A DNA stretch of 64,000 nucleotides from Cylindrospermopsis curvispora GIHE-G1. Its GTDB lineage: Bacteria > Cyanobacteriota > Cyanobacteriia > Cyanobacteriales > Nostocaceae. The notes under the pieces are model-generated. The model worked only from the letters and a program-made list of their open reading frames with translations, was not told the origin of the DNA and searched no databases. The stretch spans positions 2,961,501 through 3,025,500 of the forward strand of contig NZ_CP060822.1 of the NCBI RefSeq assembly GCF_014489415.1, written 5' to 3'. Positions 17,803-27,612 of the stretch are shown piece after piece. The first letter of the stretch is position 1. Each line of letters starts with the position of its first letter. Position numbers and translations under genes: made by a program.

Positions 17803-18525
17803 TTAGTTAGATACAGATAATTCAAGTTGTAAAGATTGCTGAGTTCCCGTTGTCTCAACCAAGCTTTTCATTTTGTTCACCTTTTTGGATCCTATTAAAT
17901 TAAGGTAATAAGATTTATCTTCAATGACATTTTGAATCTCATTTTTACGGTATAATGCTACAAATAGTGCAGCTGCTCTTGCTTGACAATTCAGGGATTT
18001 TTTTGGATTAAAAGCGATATCAGAGAAACCTTCATAATGCAATAATTCATTTGCAAGTGATTTGTTTTGATGTAATGCTTTTAAATACAACCAATCATAG
18101 AATGCTGTTACTGGCTTTGAAGGAAAGTCCTCTTCAAAAAATTTATATCCTACAAAGTCACCAGAATTATGTATTCTTTCATCTTTTTTTGCTTCTCTAC
18201 TGGAAACATGATAGAGGTCTAAAAAAGGACCACCCTTGGTGAAAAATTTACTTCCCTGATATGCGCACTCAACTGAAAGAGTATACTGATCCTTTGAAAA
18301 CTTCAGGTTAAACGCACTCAAGTTAATACCTAAAGACTTTAAAGACTTTGAAGATATTTCCAAAACTGGATATATGTTACACTTAGCTGCCGCATCGTGA
18401 AGTGAAGTGATTGACCTTTGATATTGTACTTTTGCAAAGCCAGGGTGCCACTCAAATTCTATCAACTTTTCTTCTACAAAAGGAAAAGTTTCAGGACTAG
18501 GAATAAAAATAGGACGCTTAGCCAT
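17803..18525 (-). CDS. NADAR-type antitoxin (DarG1-like), complete copy
   Basis: 240 residues from MAKRPIFIPSPETFPF; the start is set by AGAAGG 7 nt upstream and by the 34-nt gap to the toxin stop at 18560, as in the left copy. Recognised blocks of the DarT1-associated NADAR family: FEWHPGFAKVQYQRSITSLH, LSVECAYQGSKFFTKGGPFL, EAKKDERI, KPVTAFYDWLYLKALHQN and FNPKKSLNCQARAAALFVAL. Such proteins hydrolyse ADP-ribose from guanosine bases modified by their toxin. Here the partner toxin is frameshifted, so this copy may act as a spare antitoxin, protecting against the intact left toxin. Family call by recognition; catalytic residues were not assigned. Confidence 0.75.
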   Translation of the reverse strand: MAKRPIFIPSPETFPFVEEKLIEFEWHPGFAKVQYQRSITSLHDAAAKCNIYPVLEISSKSLKSLGINLSAFNLKFSKDQYTLSVECAYQGSKFFTKGGPFLDLYHVSSREAKKDERIHNSGDFVGYKFFEEDFPSKPVTAFYDWLYLKALHQNKSLANELLHYEGFSDIAFNPKKSLNCQARAAALFVALYRKNEIQNVIEDKSYYLNLIGSKKVNKMKSLVETTGTQQSLQLELSVSN

Positions 18526-20269
18526 GTTCAACCTTCTTGTTTGAATTGTCTTAAATTTATCATACATCAGTCTTCTTAGCTTGCCAAATTTTATAATCAT
18601 TTCTAGGTTTAAAATAATACAGATTGACAGAAAATCTTTGTGGATAATTACTAGTATCTAAATTATCCCATTGTTTCATATCTTGTACACTATTAAAACA
18701 AACTTCGTCAATGAAGCATGGATCAATTTTATCAAAAACAAGAACTTCCGCTTGAGGGTTAGTTGTAAAGTTATTTAGAATGTTTAAACTATTCCGTTCA
18801 ATCCCTTCATAATCTTCAAACATTTCGATCAATGCTGAAGTTTCAGATCTGCTTCCCATTAAATCGGCAACTCTTGCATTGTTTGATGCTGCATTTTCCC
18901 TATAAAATTTACAGTTCAATTCCCATAATACTGAACGATTTAAAAGTAAAACGACCCATTTACTATCACTAGATTTTTGTCTATATTTGAAAAACATTCT
19001 ATAATTAGGAAAACTAATACTTAAACAAATTGCTTCTCTTTGAAAATCTATCCGGCGGTCATCATTATATATAAAGTTAAAACCCATTTCGTCGAGTTGC
19101 GATCTTCCAATAAGACCAAACTCTAGAATGTTTTCTAAATTTTCAAGACGAGTAAAATGAACTAGACTTTCGATTCCAATTCTATTGCATATATTCCTAA
19201 TTTCATTTCTGCGCTGTTCATTTTGTTGATGTAATTTTTTACGTTCTTCTTCTTGTTCCCGTTGAATCCGTAACTGTCCCAATTTTTCATCTCCAAAAAC
19301 CTCCTTAGTTACACACTCAAGCCAACTAGGTTTTGAAGAATTTATATCTTTCCAAATTTCTTCCACTCTACAACTTAACTCATGTATGTAGTTTTCTGAA
19401 ATATCTCTTCCACTTAACCAAAACCTACTAACTTGCTCACCCTTTTCAGTTAGTTCAATTTCATACCATAAAGTAACAGTTTTATAACCTTTACCGTTGT
19501 CTAAAAATTGAGCTAACTCAGGATCTATTGTCCTAATTTTTGTAATATGAAAGAAAATTTTTCCATCAACATTTGAAAAGTACGACCTATAAATCCAAAT
19601 CCTTTATCACTGTTGTAGTATTTGACAGTACCAAACTCTATTGTCATAAAATTAATTCCGTAAATTCGTCTTAAATTTTAACCAGATGTCTTCGATTTAT
19701 TCCGATTATAATATGGATACTTAAATTGAACCACGATAAGTAAATATTTCTGCAGCAATTCATTAGTTAATACACAAAAATTAACATAAATTTATGATCA
19801 ATACATTTCATTTAAGTAGGCTAAATCTATGATAATGTAGGGGGGTAAATTATTACGTGCACTAAAATGTCCCCCCGGGAGAAAGGTTTTTAAAAACCCT
19901 CCTCCTGGTAGGGTCAGCTGTCAACATTACAGTATCACTGGGCGATCGCTCTCAAGATAGTTAGATATAGTACTCTTATCAAAGGTGAAAATGTCAACAT
20001 CTCATCATATCTTCCATCCAATGAACATAACTGATTTGTTGACACATACAAGCTTGAAGATAGCGGAACTTATCTAACATTTTTTCACCCCATTCATTAG
20101 GAACGGATACAAGTTCTAAAATTAGATAAGCGATGAGACTGGCATAAATTTGTATGCCAATACCATTAACGTTTTTCGTAATTAATTTATCCAATTTTAG
20201 GTGCATTTTTAAAAACTTCCATAACAGTTCAACTCCCCACTGTAAACGATAAATATCTCTGATTTCATC
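17973..20269. repeat. Right copy of 2.3-kb direct repeat
   Basis: Counterpart of 1-2298. It covers antitoxin, frameshifted toxin, the palindromic element at 19819-19917 and the IS4 transposase 3' half. At 20269 it jumps, relative to the left copy, from position 2298 to 2961, a 663-bp deletion at a CTGT microhomology, and then continues to 20363. The part 17803-17972 also belongs to the antitoxin gene and is presumably repeated outside the window on the left. Confidence 0.93.
18560..19647 (-). pseudogene. Right copy of cold-shock/DarT toxin, frameshifted in the cold-shock domain
   Basis: Same gene as 588-1676 but the A-run at 19576-19579 has four A where the left copy has five, shifting the frame after about residue 24. 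The downstream frame stays open over the whole DarT domain and could be translated from a GTG at 19364-19366 as a 268-residue protein without the cold-shock domain; no good ribosome binding site is obvious there. One substitution in the toxin part is visible: DPCFIDEVCF here against DPCFIDKVCF on the left. All DarT motifs (LVHFTRLENL, NPQAEVLVF) are kept, so it may be a recently disabled toxin or a phase-variable one. Confidence 0.8.
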
Positions 20270-20363
20270 TGTTCAAAACTGGATAATCATTTTTTGGTAA
20301 CGGTCTGAGAATGTCCTTGACAATCTTGGGGAATGAATTTATGATCATTATCAAATCAATATT
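19994..20363 (-). pseudogene. Internally deleted IS4-family element
   Basis: Only the last 70 codons of the transposase (MHLKLDKLITKNVNGIGIQI to EDMMRC) and about 95 bp of the other end survive. The catalytic region is missing, including all three DDE residues. Both outer ends seem kept (20363 corresponds to 3055), so it could still be mobilised in trans by a full-length relative. Confidence 0.85.
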
Positions 20364-20423
20364 TTGATGTGGGTTGCCCAAATTTTAATATATTTTGGGC
20401 AATTTTTATCACAAATTTCTTAA

Positions 20424-21219
20424 CATTCAACACTTCTGGATCAATTGGTCTACTTTTTATCAAAATTGGTTGATTTGTATGAGTACCAAAAAGAAAAAGA
20501 TGATTCTATTAATCAATTTGCCACAATATGCAATAATTACTTGAATGAAAAACAGATTGTTTATGATGAAGCTAATGTAGATATATCAATTCAAAATACC
20601 GCAAATGATAGTACCATTGATTTTAGAAACTTATCATCTGGTGAGAAACAGATAATATCACTTTTTTCAAAAATATATCTAGAACCTCATGAGGATTTTA
20701 TTGTCTTATTTGATGAACCGGAATTATCACTTTCTATTGAATGGCAAAGAGGGGGTTTTGGGGATTTACAGAATGATCTCATCGCGCAAGTATTACTCTA
20801 ATGTCAGAGCTATTTATTTTGTAGATAGAGACTTTGATGAATCAATTAATCAAGGTGGTGCAAGTGCAATATATGAAACTCCATGCCACTCAGTTGAAAA
20901 TTTTTATACTTCAGTTCAATGCTTTTCCAGAATTATCCGAGACGAATTTCAACTACAAGGGTTAGATGAAAACTTCAACCGCTGTATTGACTTATATACC
21001 AAACTACAGAAAGAATTTCACAACGCGGTGGAGCTATTAAATGTGTGGATAGCCTGTCATACAGACAAATCCAGTAAACTAAATCTTTCAAAACATAAAC
21101 TTTCAGAGTTTGTTAGTATTGATCTAGATCAAGTTATAGCCCAATATACCCTTAGTGACCTTCGTGATAAGTTTCCTGATGTGCCAATAATCCTAGAGAG
21201 TGACTGTGTATTGGTTTAA
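20424..21219 (+). pseudogene. ATPase plus DUF4435 remnant, PARIS (AriA/AriB)-like
   Basis: The first frame, open from 20424 without a start codon, holds the C-terminal half of an ABC/AAA_15 ATPase: signature NLSSGEKQIISLFSKIYL and Walker B FIVLFDEPELSLSIEWQ. It then goes out of frame at about 20745. The second frame resumes with NVRAIYFVDRDFD and CHSVENFYTSVQCFSRIIRD, the typical core of DUF4435 (TOPRIM-like) proteins, and runs to 21219. An AAA ATPase followed by DUF4435 is the layout of the phage-defence system PARIS, where AriB is the effector released by AriA. Here the front of the ATPase is missing and an internal deletion joins the two genes, so it is dead. Other AAA-DUF4435 systems exist, so PARIS is the best guess only. 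Confidence 0.6.
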
Positions 21220-21398
21220 GTCTTGACCTTCATAAGAAGGAATAAATATTACGAGGGAGAGAAAGAAAATTTATTGACCTTTGCAATAGAAAAAATCTGA
21301 TTTATACACATATAAAATACCTCCAGGAGGCGAAAACCCCCACCATATATAGGAAAATCCCTAATTGGCAAAATTATTAAAAATTTTGTAAAAACCCC

Positions 21399-21427
21399 TT
21401 TACAAAACTAAACATTTGTCTTAATAT
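21399..21427 (+). promoter_or_regulatory. Predicted psbA promoter
   Basis: TTTACA (21399-21404) and TAATAT (21422-21427) are separated by 17 bp, a good sigma-70 arrangement. This puts the transcript start near 21434 and gives a leader of about 60 nt for psbA. TTTACA as -35 is usual for cyanobacterial psbA. No strong ribosome binding site precedes the ATG at 21496. Between 21220 and 21398 I see only AT-rich sequence. Confidence 0.5.
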
Positions 21428-21495
21428 AAGTTCATAAGGTAGAAACACCTACCTGAACATACATAAACCTCCGGTTAAACCGCATTTATAAAAAC

Positions 21496-22578
21496 ATGAC
21501 CACTGCCATTCAACAGCGCCAAAGCGCCAACGTATGGGATCGTTTTTGTGAATTCATCACCAGCACCAACAACCGCCTCTATATTGGCTGGTTCGGCGTG
21601 CTAATGATCCCCACCCTTCTCGCAGCTACCACTTGCTTCATCATCGCTTTTATTGCTGCTCCCCCCGTAGACATCGACGGTATCCGTGAACCCGTAGCTG
21701 GTTCCTTAATGTACGGTAACAACATCATCTCCGGTGCTGTAGTTCCCTCCTCCAACGCTATTGGTTTGCACTTCTACCCCATTTGGGAAGCTGCATCCTT
21801 AGATGAATGGTTATACAACGGTGGTCCTTACCAACTAGTAATTTTCCACTTCTTGATTGGTGTAGCCTGCTACCTAGGTCGTGAATGGGAATTATCCTTC
21901 CGTTTAGGCATGCGTCCTTGGATTTGCGTAGCATTCTCCGCTCCTTTGGCAGCTGCTACCGCAGTATTTTTAATCTACCCCATCGGACAAGGTTCATTCT
22001 CTGATGGTATGCCTTTAGGTATCTCTGGAACCTTCAACTTCATGATTGTGTTCCAAGCAGAGCATAACATCCTCATGCACCCCTTCCACATGTTAGGAGT
22101 AGCAGGTGTATTCGGTGGTAGCTTGTTCAGCGCTATGCACGGTTCCTTGGTAACATCTTCCTTAGTAAGAGAAACAACTGAAACCGAGTCTCAGAACTAT
22201 GGTTACAAGTTCGGACAGGAGGAAGAAACCTACAACATCGTAGCAGCACACGGTTACTTTGGTCGCTTGATATTCCAATATGCTTCATTCAACAACAGCC
22301 GTTCACTACACTTCTTCTTGGCAGCATGGCCAGTAGTAGGAATATGGTTTACAGCACTGGGTGTAAGCACCATGGCATTCAACCTGAATGGATTCAACTT
22401 CAACCAATCCATCATTGATTCTCAAGGTCGTGTAATAGGTACATGGGCTGACGTAATCAACCGCGCTAACCTAGGTATGGAAGTAATGCACGAGCGTAAC
22501 GCCCACAACTTCCCCTTAGACCTAGCTGCTGGTGAAGTAGCTCCTGTAGCATTGACTGCTCCTGCAATCAACGGTTAA
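21496..22578 (+). CDS. psbA: Photosystem II D1 protein, E130 (high-light) form
   Basis: A 360-residue D1 reaction-centre protein of photosystem II in the thylakoid membrane. Key residues are all in place: Y161 (TyrZ), D170, H190, H198 (P680 ligand), S264 (QB/herbicide site), D342 and A344 (Mn cluster and processing site). The 16-residue C-terminal extension after A344 is present. Residue 130 is Glu (YLGREWEL), the hallmark of high-light/stress D1 isoforms as opposed to the Gln130 low-light form, so this gene is likely induced by strong light. It stands alone with its own promoter and terminator between two broken ATPase genes. The coding sequence uses C-ending codons far more than its neighbours, as expected of a very highly expressed gene. 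Confidence 0.99.
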   Translation: MTTAIQQRQSANVWDRFCEFITSTNNRLYIGWFGVLMIPTLLAATTCFIIAFIAAPPVDIDGIREPVAGSLMYGNNIISGAVVPSSNAIGLHFYPIWEAASLDEWLYNGGPYQLVIFHFLIGVACYLGREWELSFRLGMRPWICVAFSAPLAAATAVFLIYPIGQGSFSDGMPLGISGTFNFMIVFQAEHNILMHPFHMLGVAGVFGGSLFSAMHGSLVTSSLVRETTETESQNYGYKFGQEEETYNIVAAHGYFGRLIFQYASFNNSRSLHFFLAAWPVVGIWFTALGVSTMAFNLNGFNFNQSIIDSQGRVIGTWADVINRANLGMEVMHERNAHNFPLDLAAGEVAPVALTAPAING

Positions 22579-22598
22579 TAACCAATACTGGTAAATGA

Positions 22599-22628
22599 AA
22601 AGCTCCTCACCTGGTGGGGGCTTTTTTT
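22599..22628 (+). terminator. Rho-independent terminator of psbA
   Basis: AAGCTCCTCACC and GGTGGGGGCTT form an 11-bp stem (one mismatch or wobble) followed directly by seven T. It lies 20 bp after the psbA stop. Confidence 0.85.
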
Positions 22629-22629
22629 A

Positions 22630-23899
22630 TGGAAACAGGCAATTAAGTTTTACTTACCCAAAGAACTACAACCATCCTATTGGCCAGAGGGTGAAACAGA
22701 CTCAGGAATAGGCAAAACTTTAAGTGAGTGGTCTGGCCAATCTCCAAGACCTCTTGTAATCTTTTTAGATGAAATAGATTCCCTAACAGATGAAGCTTTA
22801 ATCTTTATTTTAAGACAATTACGTTCAGGTTTTCCCCGTCGTCCCCGGGCGTTTCCCCATTCGGTGGGCTTGATTGGTATGCGGGATGTGCGGGACTATA
22901 AGGTTAAATCCGGTGGAAGTGAAAGACTTAATACTTCCAGTCCTTTCAATATCAAGGCTGAGTCTTTAACCCTCAGTAATTTTACTTTATCAGAAGTAGA
23001 AGAACTTTACTTACAACATACACAAGCTACGGGACAGGTGTTTACTCCGGAAGCCATCCATCAGGCATTTTATTTAACTGATGGACAACCGTGGTTAGTT
23101 AACGCCCTAGCTCGTCAAGCTACTCAGGTTTTAGTGAAAGACATTACCCAACCCATTACTGGTGAAGTGATTAACCAGGCTAAGGAAATTCTGATTCGAC
23201 GCCAGGATACCCATTTAGATAGCTTGGCAGAAAGATTACGGGAAGAGAGGGTCAGGGACATTATTCAACCTATGTTAGCTGGTGAAGACTTAGCTGATAC
23301 GCCAGAAGATAACTTACGATACGTGTTAGATCTGGGTTTATGCCGTCGCGATCGCGGGGGTGGACTGGAAATTGCTAACCCTATTTATCGAGAGATTTTA
23401 CCTAAAGCTTTAGCCTCCGTGGCGATCGCCTCTTTAACTTCGGTGGAACCCAACTGGTTAAACCCTGATGGCACACTCAACCCTCAAATCCTATTAGACT
23501 CTTTTTTGGAATTTTGGCGACAACATGGGGAACCACTGCTCAAAAGTGCGCCCTACCATGAGATTGCTCCTCACTTGGTGTTAATGGCATTTTGCATCGG
23601 GTAGTGATAGTGGTGGTACGTTAGAGCGAGAATATGCCATTGGTTCTGGGAGGATGGATATTTGTTTGCGCTATGGCAAAGTGGTGATGGGCATAGAGTT
23701 AAAGGTGCGGAAAGAAAAGTTAGATCCGCTAACCCAGGGTTTGATCCAATTGGATAAATATCTGGATGGTTTAGGATTGGATACAGGTTGGTTAGTGATT
23801 TTCGATCGCCGTGCGGGGTTACCACCCATGGGAGAGAGAATTAGTACGGAGCAAGCTATTAGTCCAGGGGGACGCACTATTACCATTATTCGCAGTTAG
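22630..23899 (+). pseudogene. AAA-like ATPase with C-terminal nuclease-like domain, broken
   Basis: Open sequence from 22630 lacks a start and lacks the Walker A part. It contains the Walker B PLVIFLDEIDSLTDEALIF and then the helical region EDLADTPEDNLRYVLDLGLC typical of cyanobacterial AAA-like proteins. At about 23590-23615 two one-base deletions (a T in ATTTT before GCATCGGG, an A in GTGATAGTGG) shift the frame; the right frame would read LHRVVNSGGTLEREYAIGSG. It then continues MDICLRYGKVVMGIELKVRK, a PD-(D/E)xK-like core, to the end TITIIRS at 23899. The front was probably lost when sequence joined the psbA terminator. Such proteins are common in cyanobacteria; function unknown. Confidence 0.7.
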
Positions 23900-23900
23900 G

Positions 23901-25752
23901 GCGATTGCGAAGCACTCCCTATGGGAGATCGCGAAGCACTCCCTAGGGGAGATCGCCAGAGGACTCGTAGGTTGGGTTGAGCAACGAAACCCAACAAACC
24001 CACGGGATATAAACACTCCCCATGGCAGCAATTACCCGTTATTGTTTGAATTAACTCCTACCTGGAGACTGTCCGTGGGGGAGACCGGGAATCAATTCCC
24101 GGTCTCAAAGCTCAAGTCGGTTAAAACCAACTAGTTTTGTTATGTTGTATATTTTATTAATAAAATATAACTTATACTGTATTAAAATACGCTTAAAAAT
24201 GTCTATATACCCGCGCGCCGATTTTTTTCAATATGGGGGGTTGATTATTTACCTTTGGATGTGATACTTTGATAATGGAAATCTGTGCAATTTTTTTAAA
24301 AATGCCACTACTCCATTTTTACACTACCATACTACCATATTTCCAGCCCTTAAATCATAAAAAAACTTATCTTGCTTGCCGCGAAACATAATTTTTTCTT
24401 ATTGTTTATCAGGCGATTGCGAAGCACTCCCTAGGGGAGATCGCCAGAGGACTCGTAGGTTGGGTTGAGCAACGAAACCCAACAAACCCACGGGATATAA
24501 ACACTCCCCATGGCAGCAATTACCCGTTATTGTTTGAATTAACTCCTACCTGGAGACTGTCCGTGGGGGAGACCGGGAATCAATTCCCGGTCTCAAAGCT
24601 CAAGTCGGTTAAAACCAACTAGTTTTGTTATGTTATATGTTTTATTGAAAAAATATAACTTATACTGTATTAAAATACGCTTAAAAATATCTATATACCC
24701 GTGCGCCGATTTTTTTCAATATGGGGGGTTGATTATTTACCTTTGGATGTGATACTTTGATAATGGAAATCTGTGCAATTTTTTTAAAAATGCCACTACT
24801 CCATTTTTACACTACCATACTACCATATTTCCAGCCCTTAAATCATAAAAAAACTTATCTTGCTTGCCGCGAAACATAATTTTTTCTTATTGTTTATCAG
24901 GCGATTGCGAAGCACTCCCTAGGGGAGATCGCCAGAGGACTCGTAGGTTGGGTTGAGCAACGAAACCCAACAAACCCACGGGATATAAACACTCCCCATG
25001 GCAGCAATTACCCGTTATTGTTTGAATTAACTCCTACCTGGAGACTGTCCGTGGGGGAGACCGGGAATCAATTCCCGGTCTCAAAGCTCAAGTCGGTTAA
25101 AACCAACTAGTTTTGTCATGTTGTATATTTTATTAATAAAATATAACTTATACTGCATTAGAATACGCTTAAAAATGTCTATATACCCGCGCGCCGATTT
25201 TTTTTCAATATGGGGGGTTGATTATTTACCTTTGGATGTGATACTTTGATAATGGAAATCTGTGCAATTTTTTTAAAAATGCCACTACTCCATTCTTACA
25301 CTACCATACTACCATATTTCCAGCCCTTAAATCATAAAAAAACTTATCTTGCTTGCCGCGAAACATAATTTTTTCTTATTGTTTATCAGGCGATTGCGAA
25401 GCACTCCCTATGGGAGATTGCTAGAGGACTTGTAGGTTGGGTTGAGCAACGAAACCCAACAAACCCACGGGATATAAACACTCCCCATGGCAGCAATTAC
25501 CCGTTATTGTTTGAATTAACTCCTACCTGGAGACTGTCCGTGGGGGAGACCGGGAATCAATTCCCGGTCTCAAAGCTCAAGTCGGTTAAAACCGACTAGT
25601 TTTGTTATATTGTATGTTTTATTGATAAAATACAACTTATACTGTATTGGAATACGCTTAAAAATATCTATGTACCCGCGCGCCGATTTTTTTTCAATAT
25701 GGGGGGTTGATTATTTACCTTTGGATGTGATACCTTGATAATGGAAATCTGT
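23901..25752. repeat. Four tandem units of a 488-bp structured repeat
   Basis: Units begin GCGATTGCGAAGCACTCCCT at 23901, 24413, 24901 and 25390. Spacings are 512, 488 and 489 bp; the first is longer by a duplicated 24-bp HIP-type block, and the fourth is cut at about 25752. Each unit holds several inverted repeats: GTTGGGTT/AACCCAAC, GACCGGGAAT/ATTCCCGGTC, GTCGGTT/AACCGAC, and an AT-rich stem GTTGTAT/ATACAAC. Loop bases vary (AA or TT) while stems are kept by matching or wobble changes. No gene with a start codon is present. A reading frame without a start ends LSVGETGNQFPVSKLKSV in each unit. Two further copies lie at 40716-41440. Confidence 0.92.
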
Positions 25753-25951
25753 ACTCTCAACTATCAGGGAGGGAAATTACTGAGATAAAAAATCAAAGTT
25801 AGCATAAAAATAAACATAGAGAGTGAAAAAAGCATTCGAGAAGAGGATCGCAGTTTAGGTAACAAGCTCCTGGGTGTCCCAATACATATCTGGTGCGTAG
25901 GGCGATCGCATGAGTGACAAACAAAGACATATTATAGAAAGGATGGTGAGT

Positions 25952-26854
25952 TTATTCAAAAAATTCCTCATCTATTTTCTTGATATAGAGTGTTTCTTCT
26001 ATTCGACATCCCACATTAAAGCTAATCATCAGCTTGGCTAATTGATTTCCATCAATAAGGACTATTCTTTTACTTAAAAACTCTATAGTTTCTTTTGCAG
26101 AGGAAGAAAAGCTAGACGTGGTAACAAAAAGTCCCTTATTAGCTTTGTGTCGGTCAAGACTACCAAAAAAATCACGAATAGCCCCGGATCCAATACTATT
26201 ACCGGGGCTATATCGTTTTGCCTGAATATATACCCGATCCAAGCCTAGCGCATCCTGGTCTATTACACCATCAATTCCATCATCTCCACTTTTTCCCAGT
26301 GCACGTCCAGAATTTTGTACTGAACCTCCATATCCCATACTCATAAGTAGATTAATAATGAGGCGCTCAAAAAAATCCGGAGGTGCTGCGAGAATAGGAT
26401 CCAATAATTCCTGGATTAAAGCAGATTGAATTTGCTTATGAGCAGATGCTATTAATTCATGAGGTGTCTGTGTTACATCATTAGTTAGAATTATAGATGA
26501 TTCTTCATCTTCAGTTACTTTTTTAAATTGTCTGAAATCCTCAAATTCCATCAGATAAGCACTGTTAATTTCAGATGGGTTTGATTCTAATACATCCTTG
26601 CCCAGCTGTGTAATCGAAAAGTATCCCCGTTTAGTATATTCTATTAGTTTAGCTTTTTTGAGATAGGTTTTTGCCCATCCTACTCGATTAGCAAGAACCG
26701 TCTGCTTTCCAGATGGAACCAGTTCGCTAATATCCTCCTGGGAAAGTCCCAATGATTTTGCAAGCAATGAGATAACAGCTGAAAATTTTACTTCACCTTG
26801 AGCTGCAGTTTTAAGGACTGGTAACATGAGGGATTGAAAATTTGGAACTGGCAT
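25952..26854 (-). CDS. mrr: Mrr-type restriction endonuclease
   Basis: 300 residues from MPVPNFQSLMLPVLK. I prefer this ATG over an upstream GTG at 26890 because Mrr proteins start this way and AAGGA lies just before it. Residues 1-85 are the Mrr N-terminal winged-helix domain. Residues 160-290 are the Mrr catalytic domain, with GDDGIDGVIDQDALGLDRVY and IQAKRY forming the D...QxK active site of the PD-(D/E)xK fold. Mrr-type enzymes cut DNA carrying foreign methylation (type IV restriction). It is a lone gene, facing away from the CRISPR array, with the 488-bp repeats behind it and the 95/97-bp repeats in front. Target specificity unknown. Confidence 0.85.
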   Translation of the reverse strand: MPVPNFQSLMLPVLKTAAQGEVKFSAVISLLAKSLGLSQEDISELVPSGKQTVLANRVGWAKTYLKKAKLIEYTKRGYFSITQLGKDVLESNPSEINSAYLMEFEDFRQFKKVTEDEESSIILTNDVTQTPHELIASAHKQIQSALIQELLDPILAAPPDFFERLIINLLMSMGYGGSVQNSGRALGKSGDDGIDGVIDQDALGLDRVYIQAKRYSPGNSIGSGAIRDFFGSLDRHKANKGLFVTTSSFSSSAKETIEFLSKRIVLIDGNQLAKLMISFNVGCRIEETLYIKKIDEEFFE

Positions 26855-26951
26855 ATCCTTATCAGTATATTCTATCGCTGGTCTCCCCACTTAGTATGTG
26901 GGGTTTGTTTTTCAATTAGGCGACCCTGTTAGTCCAAAAAACTTAGGGGAT

Positions 26952-27535
26952 GCGATCGCAAAAGCGCTACCTAGAAAGCTATCCGAACTACTGTCCTCAG
27001 ATATCCAATGGATGTCTAATTTCTAAAGAACAGACTGAATATAAGAGCGATCGCAAAAGCGCTACCTAGAAAGCTATCCGAACTACTGTCCTCAGATATC
27101 CAATAAGGATGTCTAATTTCTAAAGAACAGACTGAATATAAGAGCGATCGCAAAAGCGCTACCTAGAAAGCTATCCGAACTACTGTCCTCAGATATCCAA
27201 TGGATGTCTAATTTCTAAAGAACAGACTGAATATAAGAGCGATCGCAAAAGCGCTACCTAGAAAGCTATCCGAACTACTGTCCTCAGATATCCAATGGAT
27301 GTCTAATTTCTAAAGAACAGACTGAATATAAGAGCGATCGCAAAAGCGCTACCTAGAAAGCTATCCGAACTACTGTCCTCAGATATCCAATAAGGATGTC
27401 TAATTTCTAAAGAACAGACTGAATATAAGAGCGATCGCAAAAGCGCTACCTAGAAAGCTATCCGAACTACTGTCCTCAGATATCCAATAAGGATGTCTAA
27501 TTTCTAAAGAACAGACTGAATATAAGAGCGATCGC
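26952..27535. repeat. Six tandem 95/97-bp repeats
   Basis: Units start GCGATCGCAAAAGCGCTACC at 26952, 27047, 27144, 27239, 27334 and 27431 and end at a seventh HIP1 site at 27528. Units are 95 or 97 bp; the difference is CCAATGGATG against CCAATAAGGATG. They are otherwise almost identical, so amplification is recent. No gene is seen in this stretch (26855-27612). Confidence 0.93.
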
Positions 27536-27612
27536 CCATCCGAGAAAAACTACTGTTATGAAATCAGTATTACCTATATCTCTAACTCATGAGAAGACCC
27601 CCGAGTTAGGTC

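Noticed and set aside
23811-24134. 107-codon frame at the end of the AAA-like pseudogene
   Set aside because: Starts inside the AAA-like gene in another frame and runs by chance into the 488-bp repeat; only its tail within the repeat was considered further.
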